Shown: one piece after another, positions 45,160 through 53,347 of the stretch
Layout of the letters: the number at the start of each line of letters is the position of its first letter
How positions within the stretch are numbered: position 1 is the stretch's first letter
Source: a bacterium
Lineage (GTDB): Bacteria; Myxococcota_A; Bradymonadia; Bradymonadales; Bradymonadaceae
Assembly: GCA_030427705.1 (NCBI GenBank)
Contig: JAUIBR010000023.1
Span: 1 to 64,000 of the forward strand
Length of the DNA stretch: 64,000 bases
Reading direction: 5' to 3'
The notes under the pieces: generated by a model
Database searches by the model: none
Told to the model about the DNA's origin: nothing
Seen by the model: only the letters and a program-made list of their open reading frames with translations
Made by a program: the position numbers and the translations under genes

Positions 45160-46602
45160 ATGACCGCCGAAGCTCGACGACCGTTTCCTGAACTCCCTGA
45201 ACAGATCAATTCGATCCATATCATCGGTGTCGCAGGCACTGGAATGGGTAGCCTCGCAGCCATGCTGAAGTCGCGTGGCTACGACGTGCGCGGCAGCGAT
45301 GCCATGGCGTATCCGCCCATGAGCACCTGGCTTGAAGACCAAGGGATCGAAATCATGCTGGGCTACAAAGAGTCCAACCTCGATTGGAATCCGGACCTCG
45401 TCATCGTCGGTAACGTTTGCCGACGCGAGTACGCCGACGCGGTCGCGATGCGGGAGCGCGGGTTTCCGTACCTGAGTTTTCCAGAGGCCTTGCAGCACTT
45501 CTTCATGTCGGGAAAACGCAACCTGGTCATCACGGGAACACACGGCAAGACCACGACCACCGCCATGTTGTCTTGGATTTTGGAACACGCCGGACGGGAC
45601 CCTTCGTTCATGGTTGGCGGAATCACCGGCAACTTTAAGTCCAACTACCAACTGAAGGACGGCGAGTCGTTCGTCGTTGAGGGTGACGAGTACGACACCG
45701 CATACTTCGACAAGGTCCCCAAGTTCTGGCACTACGCGCCCTTCCGCGCGACGATCAACAATCTAGAGTTTGACCACGCGGATATCTACGCCGATGTCAG
45801 CGAGATTGAAGACGTCTTCGTGAAACTGGTCGCCATGATCCCCGCCGAAGGGTCCCTCTGGGTAAACGGCGACGACCCACGTGCCCTCTCCGTCAGCGAG
45901 AACGCCCCCTGCCCTCGCCGCACCTTTGGCTTTGGCGAATCAAACGACCTCCGAGCAACCAATGTTCAGCTGGGCGCGATGACGTCTGCAGATTTTGTGC
46001 TGAATGGGGAGTCGATCGGTCGATTTGAAATTCCGACGATCGGGGAGTTCAATCTGCGCAATCTTCTGGGCGCGACCGCAATCGCACTGGATGAAGGTCT
46101 CACCCCCGCACAGATAATGGCTGCGGCGCGGGAGTTTGTTCCGGTCAAGAAACGCCAGGAATTCAAGGGCGAGGCCAACGGCGTCCTGGTCTATGACGAC
46201 TTTGCCCATCACCCGACCGCGGTCGAACACACGATGCAAGCGTTTCGCAAACAGTTCCCCGACCGAAAGATCTGGGCGATTTTCGAGGCGAAGAGCAATA
46301 CATCCCGTCGGAAGATCTTCCAGCATGAATACCCCAAGGGGCTAAGCATCGGTGACGAAGTGATCTTGTCCAAGCCCTGGCGCAAGGACGAGGGCTTGCC
46401 TCCCGAGGAACTCCTGGACATCGACGAACTTCGCGCTGAAATCGAGTCGATGGGGCCGCCGACAAAGCTGATCCCGGACGTGGAGACGATCGTCGAATAC
46501 GTCGCGGAGCACGCAAAACCTGGTGATGTTGTGCTCGGTTTGTCAGGCTCTGCGTTCGGTGGACTGCATGACAAACTGCTCGCCAAGATCCGCGAGCAGT
46601 AA
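45160..46602 (+). CDS. mpl: UDP-N-acetylmuramate:L-Ala-D-Glu-meso-DAP ligase (murein recycling)
   Basis: Joins the tripeptide L-Ala-gamma-D-Glu-meso-DAP recovered from murein turnover back to UDP-MurNAc, using ATP. The 480-residue length and opening HIIGVAGTGMGSLA (20-33) match the Mur ligase Rossmann domain, and GTHGKTTTT (126-134) is the ATP loop. VVEGDEYDTAYFD and FDHADIY follow, and DFAHHPTAV in the C-terminal domain is typical of Mpl. A GGAG ribosome site precedes ATG 45160. No MurC-specific N-terminal features, so Mpl is preferred over MurC, though the two are related. Confidence 0.9.
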   Translation: MTAEARRPFPELPEQINSIHIIGVAGTGMGSLAAMLKSRGYDVRGSDAMAYPPMSTWLEDQGIEIMLGYKESNLDWNPDLVIVGNVCRREYADAVAMRERGFPYLSFPEALQHFFMSGKRNLVITGTHGKTTTTAMLSWILEHAGRDPSFMVGGITGNFKSNYQLKDGESFVVEGDEYDTAYFDKVPKFWHYAPFRATINNLEFDHADIYADVSEIEDVFVKLVAMIPAEGSLWVNGDDPRALSVSENAPCPRRTFGFGESNDLRATNVQLGAMTSADFVLNGESIGRFEIPTIGEFNLRNLLGATAIALDEGLTPAQIMAAAREFVPVKKRQEFKGEANGVLVYDDFAHHPTAVEHTMQAFRKQFPDRKIWAIFEAKSNTSRRKIFQHEYPKGLSIGDEVILSKPWRKDEGLPPEELLDIDELRAEIESMGPPTKLIPDVETIVEYVAEHAKPGDVVLGLSGSAFGGLHDKLLAKIREQ

Positions 46603-46626
46603 ATCTAGATTTTTTCGCAACGCTCT

Positions 46627-46682
46627 GGGGGCTCCGTACGAGAACCCTCCTGAACGCCGCAATTGCGGCCAATCTCAGGAGG
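46627..46682 (+). promoter_or_regulatory. Ribosome-site-sequestering hairpin with a competing upstream pairing
   Basis: CCTCCTGA (46646-46653) pairs perfectly with TCAGGAGG (46675-46682), the ribosome site of the 46-codon ORF. The palindrome GCCGCAATTGCGGC (46656-46669) forms an inner stem with an AATT loop. A competing stem can form between GGGGGCTC (46627-46634) and GAG...CCCTC (46640-46649, AA bulge, one G-U pair), using the same anti-ribosome-site bases. Folding and alternatives are by eye; no T-run follows, so it is not a normal terminator. Confidence 0.6.
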
Positions 46683-46686
46683 AAAT

Positions 46687-46827
46687 ATGTACGATATTGG
46701 AACGCCCATTCATTGGTCCGAGTTTCTACCGCACGTTGTCTTTGAGACATCGTGGTCACGGATCGGATTGGAGTGGGTCATCACTATTGCGGTGGATTTG
46801 CCGCCTCTGTTCGGAGGCGTGCAATGA
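46687..46827 (+). CDS. 46-residue peptide with strong ribosome site
   Basis: A 46-codon ORF not previously named. AGGAGGA sits four bases before ATG, one of the strongest ribosome sites in the window. The stop overlaps the next gene's ATG as ATGA. The peptide is rich in hydrophobic and aromatic residues, with Trp at positions 10, 23 and 30. The hairpin at 46627-46682 may control it. It could be a leader peptide that gates translation of the exported protein and the lipoprotein, or a small membrane-active protein. I do not recognise a family. Confidence 0.55.
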   Translation: MYDIGTPIHWSEFLPHVVFETSWSRIGLEWVITIAVDLPPLFGGVQ

Positions 46828-47387
46828 GGTCGGCCATCATCACAGTTTTGTGTCTCTGGCCGACCAGTGCGTTCGCGGATTTGCCGCAACCGCAGGCCGT
46901 CTGCGACCAAGCACTTAAACACGCCGAACTCAATGAGAGTCTGGACGACTGGTCAGGACGAGCACGTTCCCGCCATCTCCTGCCTGAAATTGAGGCAGAG
47001 GTGGCGGTGACGGACACCAAAGGCGTCACCGACAACTTTCGCGAAACGTTGACACCTTCGGATGCGGGCCTGATTCCGAAGTCGCTCCAGACCACCACGG
47101 ATAATGACAACACCGAACGGCTCGCATTCAAACTGCGTGCAACGTTCGATTTCAAAGGGCTCATCTTCGACCCACAAGAGATTCGGGCCGAAGTCGTCTC
47201 GCGTGACCGCGCACAAGAGCGCGATCTGCGATGTATGCAGGTCATTGACCTGTATTTCGACTGGTGGACGCTTCGCTTCCGCCAGGAAACCAAACCAACT
47301 GATGCCGTCAACCAAGCGCGAATCCAGGCAAAACTGGATGTGCTTACCGGTGGATGGTTCACAAAACAACTAAGGGAAAAACCATGA
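46824..47387 (+). CDS. Exported protein of unknown function
   Basis: A 187-residue protein with a signal peptide (RSAIITVLCLWPTSAFA, likely cleaved at AFA-D). GGAGG lies six bases before the ATG at 46824; the frame is open upstream but without a signal sequence. The mature part is mixed helix/strand, with LPEIEAEVAV, LAFKLRATFDF and IDLYFDWWTLR segments that resemble beta strands and helices of an outer-membrane channel or TolC-like protein, but only faintly. It is coupled to the 46-residue ORF (ATGA) and to the lamin-tail lipoprotein (ATGA). Confidence 0.78.
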   Translation: MRSAIITVLCLWPTSAFADLPQPQAVCDQALKHAELNESLDDWSGRARSRHLLPEIEAEVAVTDTKGVTDNFRETLTPSDAGLIPKSLQTTTDNDNTERLAFKLRATFDFKGLIFDPQEIRAEVVSRDRAQERDLRCMQVIDLYFDWWTLRFRQETKPTDAVNQARIQAKLDVLTGGWFTKQLREKP

Positions 47388-48181
47388 AATGGATCATTAT
47401 ATTTTTAGCCGTCTCTTCCATCGTCGCATGCGGAGACATCGAACAACCAACCTGCCGCGCTGGAGTGCATTGCGGCGAAGAAGCACAGTGCATTGCCGGC
47501 GAGTGCGAGTCCGAAGCACCGGACGAACCGGATGAACCGGATGTGCAAGCTCCTGACCACCCCATTGAGACGCCCGAGGTCGACATGGGAGTCGTGTTGC
47601 AGCCCGGCGACCCGATCCCCACTACCGAACCCGACCTCGGACCGGTCGACGAACACCGCTGCAATCCGGCCACATCTGCATCTCTAGTTATCAACGAGAT
47701 TCTCGCGTCTGTACCCACTGACGGCGACGCCAACGGCGATGGAGTGCGAGACGCCTATGACGACGAGTTTATTGAGCTTGTGAACACCTCAGACGAATCC
47801 ATCGAGTTGAACGGCGTACGGATTTGGGTTGGGGACACGTTCAAGTTCAAGTTTGAGCCACTCTGTCTGGGCCCGAAACAAGGCATTGTTGTGTTTGGAG
47901 GAGGCTCACCAAACCTTCCAGGGGACGTGCATGTGATCACGACCGAACGGCGGTTTGGGCTGACCAACAGCGGCAACACGGTCACGATCTCGGACGATGC
48001 CGGAATTGCATTTCAAACGGTGGAATACGGGGACGCCAAGACATCCTGGCAGCTCTGGCCCGAACTCTACGGTTCGAGTCTGGTTCCGCACGGTGACGTC
48101 GCCGATCTGCCGTTTACCCCAGGACGATGTTCAAATGGTATGGCGTTTGGAACGGGCTGCTCAGATCAAAGCTCGAACTGA
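47384..48181 (+). CDS. Lipoprotein with lamin-tail domain
   Basis: A 265-residue lipoprotein; the signal ends IVAC (C16). A short Cys-rich module follows (CRAGVHCGEEAQCIAGEC), then a Pro/Glu/Asp linker. The C-terminal domain (about 105-240) has LVINEIL, DDEFIELVN, NGVRIWVGD and GNTVTISD, the usual pattern of the lamin-tail domain (LTD), an Ig-like fold found in secreted bacterial proteins and nucleases. ATG 47384 overlaps the preceding stop as ATGA. No nuclease motif is present. The 3' end overlaps the FadL-family gene by 16 bases. Confidence 0.82.
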   Translation: MKWIIIFLAVSSIVACGDIEQPTCRAGVHCGEEAQCIAGECESEAPDEPDEPDVQAPDHPIETPEVDMGVVLQPGDPIPTTEPDLGPVDEHRCNPATSASLVINEILASVPTDGDANGDGVRDAYDDEFIELVNTSDESIELNGVRIWVGDTFKFKFEPLCLGPKQGIVVFGGGSPNLPGDVHVITTERRFGLTNSGNTVTISDDAGIAFQTVEYGDAKTSWQLWPELYGSSLVPHGDVADLPFTPGRCSNGMAFGTGCSDQSSN

Positions 48182-49407
48182 GTTGTGAGCGTCCCGCCAA
48201 GGACATGTTCGAAGCTACGGAACGAGCCTTCGATCGTGTCGTTTTGGACATCACGGCTGCTACCGATGAATTGATAGGCAACATCGATTCGCAGATTTTC
48301 ACCCAGGAATCCCACGCCAGTTCCCAGCACTGTCTGGTCCCCTTGCGGCACGCTTGGGCCGGCGGTCTTGTCGGGGACCGGCGTGGGCAAGATTCCAATT
48401 CCTGCCCGAAACTGAAGCATGTCGAGTGCCGTGTACGATGCGCCGAATCGGAAGCTCGGGACGTCTTCCCAATTCGAACCCACAGCAACTGACGGTGGGT
48501 CCGTGTCATCCAAAACCGGATCGCAGGTTTGAGAACCTGGTTGGCAGGATTCCGAGAAGCGAACACGTGGCGAATCAAACGAGCTCCACAGCGTGAGTCC
48601 GACATCAACGCCGACCCAGAGGTTGTCGACATCATACCCGATACCAAGCGTAAGACGGTGCGGCAGCGTGACGTCCAAGGTTGCAGTCTGGTCTGAGAGT
48701 CCACCCAAGACTGTGCCGCCAAACGTCGCATCACCTTCGTGCTCGACCTTCGCTGCGCTCAGGTAAGTCAACCCGAACGTAATGCCCGAGCCAGAATCGT
48801 AGTAGATCGCGCCCGAGCCGCCGAATCCAACGCCGGACATACTAAGTTCAGCATTTGCGGATTCACCGCCGACATTGATCGAACCTTCACGATCAAAGTT
48901 CGACCACAGAATCTGAGCGCCGCCGGATACCGAAAGACCCGAATCACCTAGCTTGTACGCAACCGTGGGTTGGAAGTTGAGAACCAACAACGAGGTGCGG
49001 TTCACCAGGGTATTGCCTTGCCAATCGGACGGATACTCAACCTTCGTGGCGAAAGGAGTCGAAACCCCAAAGCCAAATCCGAAGTTTTCGTAGGAGCCCG
49101 ATGCGTGAAACGCGGGGTGCGGCGAAACTGTGAGTTCACCGTCAGTACGCGCGCCTGACGTGTCCGTGAAATCCACCGTCCGAAGCGATGGCAAACCGCC
49201 TAGAGAAATGACCAAGTCATAGTCCGGAGTCATCGCCGGATTATAGTGGGTCATGTGAGTTTCATCGGGGTTTGCTACGCCAACACCACCCATCGCGGCA
49301 GCCGTTGCACTTTGGCTGTCTACCGCGAAACCCGCTGAATAAGCGGCTTGTGGTGCAATAAACAGCGAACACGCCAACGCAGTCATCATTCCAATTCGAA
49401 CGCGCAT
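48166..49407 (-). CDS. FadL/OmpP1/TodX-family outer-membrane transport protein
   Basis: A 413-residue outer-membrane barrel of the FadL/TodX family, which takes up fatty acids or other hydrophobic compounds. The signal peptide is followed by AGFAVDSQSATAAAMGGVGVA, the usual N-terminal hatch sequence (S-x-x-A...GxAGxA class), and NPAMTPDYD. Barrel strands repeat through the protein, e.g. NFGFGFGVSTPFATKVEYP. It ends in Leu after TTQFE. The substrate cannot be predicted. It is divergent from the bactofilin operon across 213 bases. Confidence 0.9.
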   Translation of the reverse strand: MRVRIGMMTALACSLFIAPQAAYSAGFAVDSQSATAAAMGGVGVANPDETHMTHYNPAMTPDYDLVISLGGLPSLRTVDFTDTSGARTDGELTVSPHPAFHASGSYENFGFGFGVSTPFATKVEYPSDWQGNTLVNRTSLLVLNFQPTVAYKLGDSGLSVSGGAQILWSNFDREGSINVGGESANAELSMSGVGFGGSGAIYYDSGSGITFGLTYLSAAKVEHEGDATFGGTVLGGLSDQTATLDVTLPHRLTLGIGYDVDNLWVGVDVGLTLWSSFDSPRVRFSESCQPGSQTCDPVLDDTDPPSVAVGSNWEDVPSFRFGASYTALDMLQFRAGIGILPTPVPDKTAGPSVPQGDQTVLGTGVGFLGENLRIDVAYQFIGSSRDVQNDTIEGSFRSFEHVLGGTLTTQFEL

Positions 49408-49529
49408 CGCAATCCTCTAATAGAGTTGTGTAGTTCCGGTACCACCATTTGCTTGTTTGGGCCAGTGTCTACCGCAACGATAGTGAATTTCGATCGTTCA
49501 TTTCGTCGACCGAGACCGCGGGGATTGGC

Positions 49530-49558
49530 TTGTCGCACTCGGGTTTCGATGTTAGAAA
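49530..49558 (+). promoter_or_regulatory. Possible promoter of the bactofilin operon
   Basis: TTGTCG (49530-49535) and TAGAAA (49553-49558) are 17 bases apart, about 62 bases before the first bactofilin start. A perfect palindrome TCGAATATTCGA (49581-49592) lies between the promoter and the start. Confidence 0.4.
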
Positions 49559-49620
49559 CCGGCAGTCTAAAGATTAGCACTCGAATATTCGAAATCCCCC
49601 ACCTCGTAAGGATGAAATAG

Positions 49621-49938
49621 ATGGCAACCATTGGAGCCGGAATCGTCGTCAATGGACGGATGACGGGCGACGAAGAAGTCGCGGTTTTTGGTCGTGTTGA
49701 GGGCAATATCGCGCTCTCCAACCGCCTGATTGTGGAAGAAGGCGGAACGGTCGTCGCCGACGTAGAAGCCGAAGCGATCTCCATCCACGGTGAGCTTAAC
49801 GGCAACGTCGTCGCGCAAGATGTGGTCACGCTCCACTCAGGCTGCGTCGTCACCGGAAACCTGCGGGCACCCCGTGTGCTCATCGAGGAAGGCGCACGTT
49901 TCAAAGGCAATATTGATATGGATGTCGACCTCGGATAG
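49621..49938 (+). CDS. Bactofilin (first of three)
   Basis: A 105-residue bactofilin. The family forms filament scaffolds from a right-handed beta-helix without nucleotides. The repeating pattern is clear: GRMTGDEEVAVFGRVEGNI, then EAEAISIHGELNGNVV, then GCVVTGNLRAPRVLIEEGARFKGNIDM. It is the first of three in tandem, with AAGGA before ATG. It ends 20 bases before the second. With the next two it resembles the BacN/O/P set of Myxococcus. Its partner proteins and position in the cell are unknown. Confidence 0.9.
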   Translation: MATIGAGIVVNGRMTGDEEVAVFGRVEGNIALSNRLIVEEGGTVVADVEAEAISIHGELNGNVVAQDVVTLHSGCVVTGNLRAPRVLIEEGARFKGNIDMDVDLG

Positions 49939-49958
49939 GCGACACGAAGGAGATACTC

Positions 49959-50276
49959 ATGGCAGAAACAACGATCGGAAAGAGCATCACCATCGATGGC
50001 GAAATCTCAGGCGACGAGCCAGTGATCGTCGAGGGTACCGTCAAGGGCAAGATTACGCTGGAATCGAGCGTCACTGTCGCAGCCGGTGCAGTCGTCGAGG
50101 CAGACGTTCAATCCGCTGAGATCGAAATCAGCGGCAATGTTACGGGCAACGTCTCGGCTGCAGAACGCGTCGAAATCACGAACGATGGACGCATGGTCGG
50201 CGACATCAAAGCCCCACGAATCCTCATCGCCGACGGCGCCGGATTCAAAGGTCATATTGACATGGACGTGGACTAA
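49959..50276 (+). CDS. Bactofilin (second of three)
   Basis: A 105-residue bactofilin with the same beta-helical pattern as the first (DGEISGDEPVIVEGTVKGKI and VTGNVSAAERVEI). A strong GAAGGAGA ribosome site lies close before ATG 49959. The C-terminal KAPRILIADGAGFKGHIDMDVD mirrors the end of the first copy. Tandem copies with high similarity suggest duplication, with possible hetero-filament formation. Confidence 0.9.
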   Translation: MAETTIGKSITIDGEISGDEPVIVEGTVKGKITLESSVTVAAGAVVEADVQSAEIEISGNVTGNVSAAERVEITNDGRMVGDIKAPRILIADGAGFKGHIDMDVD

Positions 50277-50279
50277 CCT

Positions 50280-50879
50280 ATGGCAACCACCACGATTGGA
50301 TCAGATACGCTCGTTGAAGGCCGCATCGAAGGCGACGAGGACGTCGTCGTTGAAGGCCGTGTGGTCGGCGCAATTTCATTGTCGGAATCACTTGTCGTCT
50401 CGAAAGGCGGTTATGTGAACGGAGACATCGAAGCATCCACGGTTATCGTGGAAGGCGCTGTCGAAGGAACCATCAAGGCGAATGAACTTTTGCACCTCGC
50501 TGATTCGGCTCGCGTGCGCGCAAACGTTGCAGCACCGGCGATCCGAATGGACGACGGTGCAGCGTTGTCAGGTGAGGTCGACATGGACCTCAGCGCAGTG
50601 CCAAAAGCACGCAGCACCTCGACTCCAGCGCAGAGCAGCTCTAGTAGCTCAAGCGCTTCCAGTTCGAGCAGCGCGAAGAGCGCACCAGCCGCCAAAGCTA
50701 AAAATTCATCCGGCTCGGGCTCGACGACGACCACGACCGTGGTTGAAGAAACTGAGGCGATGGACCAGGACGACCTTGAGGGCCTCACCGTGCGCGAACT
50801 TCGTGACCGCCTTAAGGACCTCGACCTGCCCATCAAAGGCACCAAAGCGGAATTGGTCCGTCGGCTCGCCGAGGCCTAA
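50280..50879 (+). CDS. Bactofilin with C-terminal SAP-type DNA-binding motif
   Basis: The 199-residue third bactofilin has the same beta-helix core (about 1-105, DTLVEGRIEGDEDVVVEGRV), a long Ser/Ala-rich linker (about 110-150), and a C-terminal helix-turn-helix-like module (about 165-199). That module reads LEGLTVRELRDRL...PIKGTKAELVRRLAEA, the SAP pattern that binds DNA in other proteins. A bactofilin that carries its own DNA-binding motif could tie the scaffold to the chromosome. It has no clear ribosome site and starts three bases after the previous stop, so coupling is likely. The SAP assignment rests on pattern only. Confidence 0.85.
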   Translation: MATTTIGSDTLVEGRIEGDEDVVVEGRVVGAISLSESLVVSKGGYVNGDIEASTVIVEGAVEGTIKANELLHLADSARVRANVAAPAIRMDDGAALSGEVDMDLSAVPKARSTSTPAQSSSSSSSASSSSSAKSAPAAKAKNSSGSGSTTTTTVVEETEAMDQDDLEGLTVRELRDRLKDLDLPIKGTKAELVRRLAEA

Positions 50880-50882
50880 TCT

Positions 50883-51425
50883 GTGTCACATCTCTTCGAA
50901 ATCCTCGCCGAACGCTCCGTGAAGTTTGGTGACTTCACGCTGGCAAGTGGCGCCAAGAGCGATGTCTACATCGACGTCCGTGCGACTAGCCTTGCAGGTG
51001 ACGGAGCAACGCTCATTGGCGAAGCCTTCTGGGCACGCATGAGGGACCACCACCCAAGTGTCCGAGGCGTGTCTGGCCTGACCTTGGGCGCAGACCCACT
51101 CGTTACCGCAACGGCGATCGCCGCCCATCATGATGGTGAGTGGCTGGACGCGATTATCGTGCGCAAAGAAGCTAAGGGCCATGGCACCGCGAAACGCATC
51201 GAATCGCCCGGCCGAGTGGCAAGCGGAGATGAGGTTGTCGTCGTCGACGACGTCATCACGTCGGGCGGCTCTACCTTGAAAGCCGTTGTGGCCTTGCGCG
51301 AGGCGGGCTTCACCGTCAATCACGCGCTCTGCGTCGTTGACCGCCAAGCTGGTGGTGCCGAGAACCTTCAGGCGGAAGGCATCACACTTCACGCACTCTA
51401 CACACTCGCCGACTTCCGAGAGTAG
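50883..51425 (+). CDS. pyrE: Orotate phosphoribosyltransferase
   Basis: Makes orotidine-5'-phosphate from orotate and PRPP in pyrimidine synthesis. The 180-residue protein has KFGDFTLASGAKSDVYID at the N-terminus, and the PRPP loop VVVVDDVITSGGS (about 117-129) is intact. IIVRKEAKGHGT lies before it. The start is GTG 50883, three bases after the bactofilin stop. It is in the bactofilin operon but otherwise a housekeeping gene. Length is normal for the short bacterial form. Confidence 0.92.
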   Translation: MSHLFEILAERSVKFGDFTLASGAKSDVYIDVRATSLAGDGATLIGEAFWARMRDHHPSVRGVSGLTLGADPLVTATAIAAHHDGEWLDAIIVRKEAKGHGTAKRIESPGRVASGDEVVVVDDVITSGGSTLKAVVALREAGFTVNHALCVVDRQAGGAENLQAEGITLHALYTLADFRE

Positions 51426-51426
51426 T

Positions 51427-52302
51427 ATGGACCGTTCGGGGTATTGTACCGCTCGGGATGGAACCGAAATCTGGTGGGGTGTCGTCGGCAGCGGTCCTGC
51501 CCTGGTCTTGTGCGACGGATTTGCATGTGATGGCTTTATCTGGCCTTACGTCGTCGACGAGTTCCTGCCGGACTTCACCATCATTCGCTGGCACTACCGA
51601 GGACATGGAAACTCCCAAGAGCCCAAGTCGCCCGATGCGGTGGACGTGGAGGACCTCTGCTACGACTTGCGGGCAGTCCTGGACCACCTTCACATCGAAA
51701 ACGCAGTGCTAGCTGGGCACTCGATGGGCTGCCAGGTCATACTCCAGTATTTTGGGCTGTTTCCCGAACAAGTTAACGGCTTGATTCCTATCTGCGGGAC
51801 TTACAAACGGCCGTTGGAGACGTTCCACAACAACGACATGTTGCAGCAGCTTTTGCCATACATCGACATGGCGGTGGGCCTGGCGCCCGATGCGCTTCAA
51901 GTCCTCTGGTCAACGCTGACTCCATCACGAATCAGCTACCTTGTCGCGGCAGGAACATCCGAGATCAATGGCACCCTGGTTCGACGTCAGGACTTCCAGC
52001 CGTACCTGGAACACGTCGCCGAGATGAACCTGCAGGTGTATGTGCGGATTCTAAAGTCCATCTCCGAACACAGCGCCGAGGACATCCTGCCAAACATCGA
52101 TGTCCCCACGTATATCATTGCGGCCGAACACGACACATTCACGCCGTTGAGCCGCTCAGAAGAGATGCACGCGCTGATCCCTGACAGCCAATTCTTGGTC
52201 ATCCCAAGCGGAACGCACATCGGCCCTATCGAGCTGCCAGAGCTCGTAAACACGGCGATTGAGCGATTTTTGAAGAATAGCCAGTTATGGCCGGTTGATT
52301 AG
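51427..52302 (+). CDS. Alpha/beta hydrolase
   Basis: A 291-residue alpha/beta hydrolase. The nucleophile elbow is GHSMG (Ser near 99), the oxyanion strand region is ALVLCDGFACDGFIW, and WHYRGHGNS follows. The catalytic Asp is likely in AEHDTFTP and the His in GTHIGP, so the triad looks complete. ATG 51427 begins one base after the pyrE stop. The substrate is unknown; candidates include esters, haloalkanes or lactones. The stop overlaps that of the convergent FHA gene. Confidence 0.88.
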   Translation: MDRSGYCTARDGTEIWWGVVGSGPALVLCDGFACDGFIWPYVVDEFLPDFTIIRWHYRGHGNSQEPKSPDAVDVEDLCYDLRAVLDHLHIENAVLAGHSMGCQVILQYFGLFPEQVNGLIPICGTYKRPLETFHNNDMLQQLLPYIDMAVGLAPDALQVLWSTLTPSRISYLVAAGTSEINGTLVRRQDFQPYLEHVAEMNLQVYVRILKSISEHSAEDILPNIDVPTYIIAAEHDTFTPLSRSEEMHALIPDSQFLVIPSGTHIGPIELPELVNTAIERFLKNSQLWPVD

Positions 52303-53234
52303 GCAGCGACGAGCTTAAACAGCTGTTGTCCCATCAGGATCAGGTCGCCCTCTGCGAGCGGCTGGTCTTCCCGAATACGGACATACGTACCGTTGCTGCT
52401 GCCGAGGTCTTTGAGGAATACTTTGCCCTCGACCTTCGCAATGCGTGCATGGCGTCCGGAGACGAACCCATCATCGCGGAACAAGATGTCGCCAACTTCG
52501 CGCCCGATCGCAACTTCGTCCGCCTTTAGCACAAACGCGCGGCTTTCCAGATCGGGACCACTGACCAGACTGAGTCGGCCCCAGTATCCATTATCAGGGC
52601 TACCGCCGGTGAGCGTCTCATTAGCCTTTGCAATCAGCGGCGCGACGCTCTGCATGAGTTGGAAATGGAGAAGTTCCTGACCAAGCCGGATGAAATCGCC
52701 GTCCTGAAGCTCACGTTCACCACGGATACGAATGAACACGCCGTTCAGGCTGCTGTTGTCGCGGATGACGAAGTTTCCGTCAGTCGAAGACAACGTCGCA
52801 TGCAGTGGCGAAAGGAATGGATCTCCGGATAGCACCTCATGTGTGCTGTCACGACCCAACCCAACGTCGCCCGACGAAATCGGAATACGTGCGCCTTCGC
52901 TGCCATCGGGCTTAATGACGACCAGATAGGCAACCGGGGCGCCACCCTGCGGCTGCGCCTGAGGGGGTGGCGCCTGGGGCGCCGGCTCAGGAGCCGCGGG
53001 TTGAACTGGAGCAGTCGGCCCACTAGGAGCCTGTGCGGCCGCCGCAATAGGACCTCCGCATGAACCACAAAACTTAAAATTGCTGGGAGCTTGTGCACCG
53101 CAGTGCGGGCACGAAATCATCTTTACTTCCGGCTCAGGAGCCGGAGCTGAAGCCTGAGGCAACACCGTGCCGCAGCCCAAACAATACTTATAGTGGTCTT
53201 CGTTTTCTCTTCCACAGTTTGTGCAGACGATCAC
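52299..53234 (-). CDS. Zinc-ribbon and double FHA-domain protein
   Basis: A 311-residue soluble protein. Two zinc ribbons at the start have C4/C7/C18/C21 and C42/C45/C56/C59. A Pro/Ala/Gln linker (65-100) follows, then two FHA domains (about 102-185 and 215-300). Each has GRDS/GRE, a Ser/Leu-His pair (LSPLHATL, VSGRHARI) and SSLNGVF / SSNGTYV. FHA domains bind phosphothreonine, so it may read the output of the Ser/Thr kinases here. I start at GTG 53234, seven bases after GGAGG; the frame upstream is open but has no ribosome site. Confidence 0.9.
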   Translation of the reverse strand: MIVCTNCGRENEDHYKYCLGCGTVLPQASAPAPEPEVKMISCPHCGAQAPSNFKFCGSCGGPIAAAAQAPSGPTAPVQPAAPEPAPQAPPPQAQPQGGAPVAYLVVIKPDGSEGARIPISSGDVGLGRDSTHEVLSGDPFLSPLHATLSSTDGNFVIRDNSSLNGVFIRIRGERELQDGDFIRLGQELLHFQLMQSVAPLIAKANETLTGGSPDNGYWGRLSLVSGPDLESRAFVLKADEVAIGREVGDILFRDDGFVSGRHARIAKVEGKVFLKDLGSSNGTYVRIREDQPLAEGDLILMGQQLFKLVAA

Positions 53235-53347
53235 GCGACATCCTCCAGCAACCAGAAAAGTCTCCGATTGTGTATCAGTCACCAAGGGATCTGGCAACTT
53301 AGACTATGCCATATGGAGACATTGACATGGGCTGACCAGACCGCTAG

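Noticed and set aside
46523-46918. A 131-codon frame spanning the mpl end and the small ORF
   Set aside because: It is a different frame of mpl and of the exported protein, and has no ribosome site of its own.
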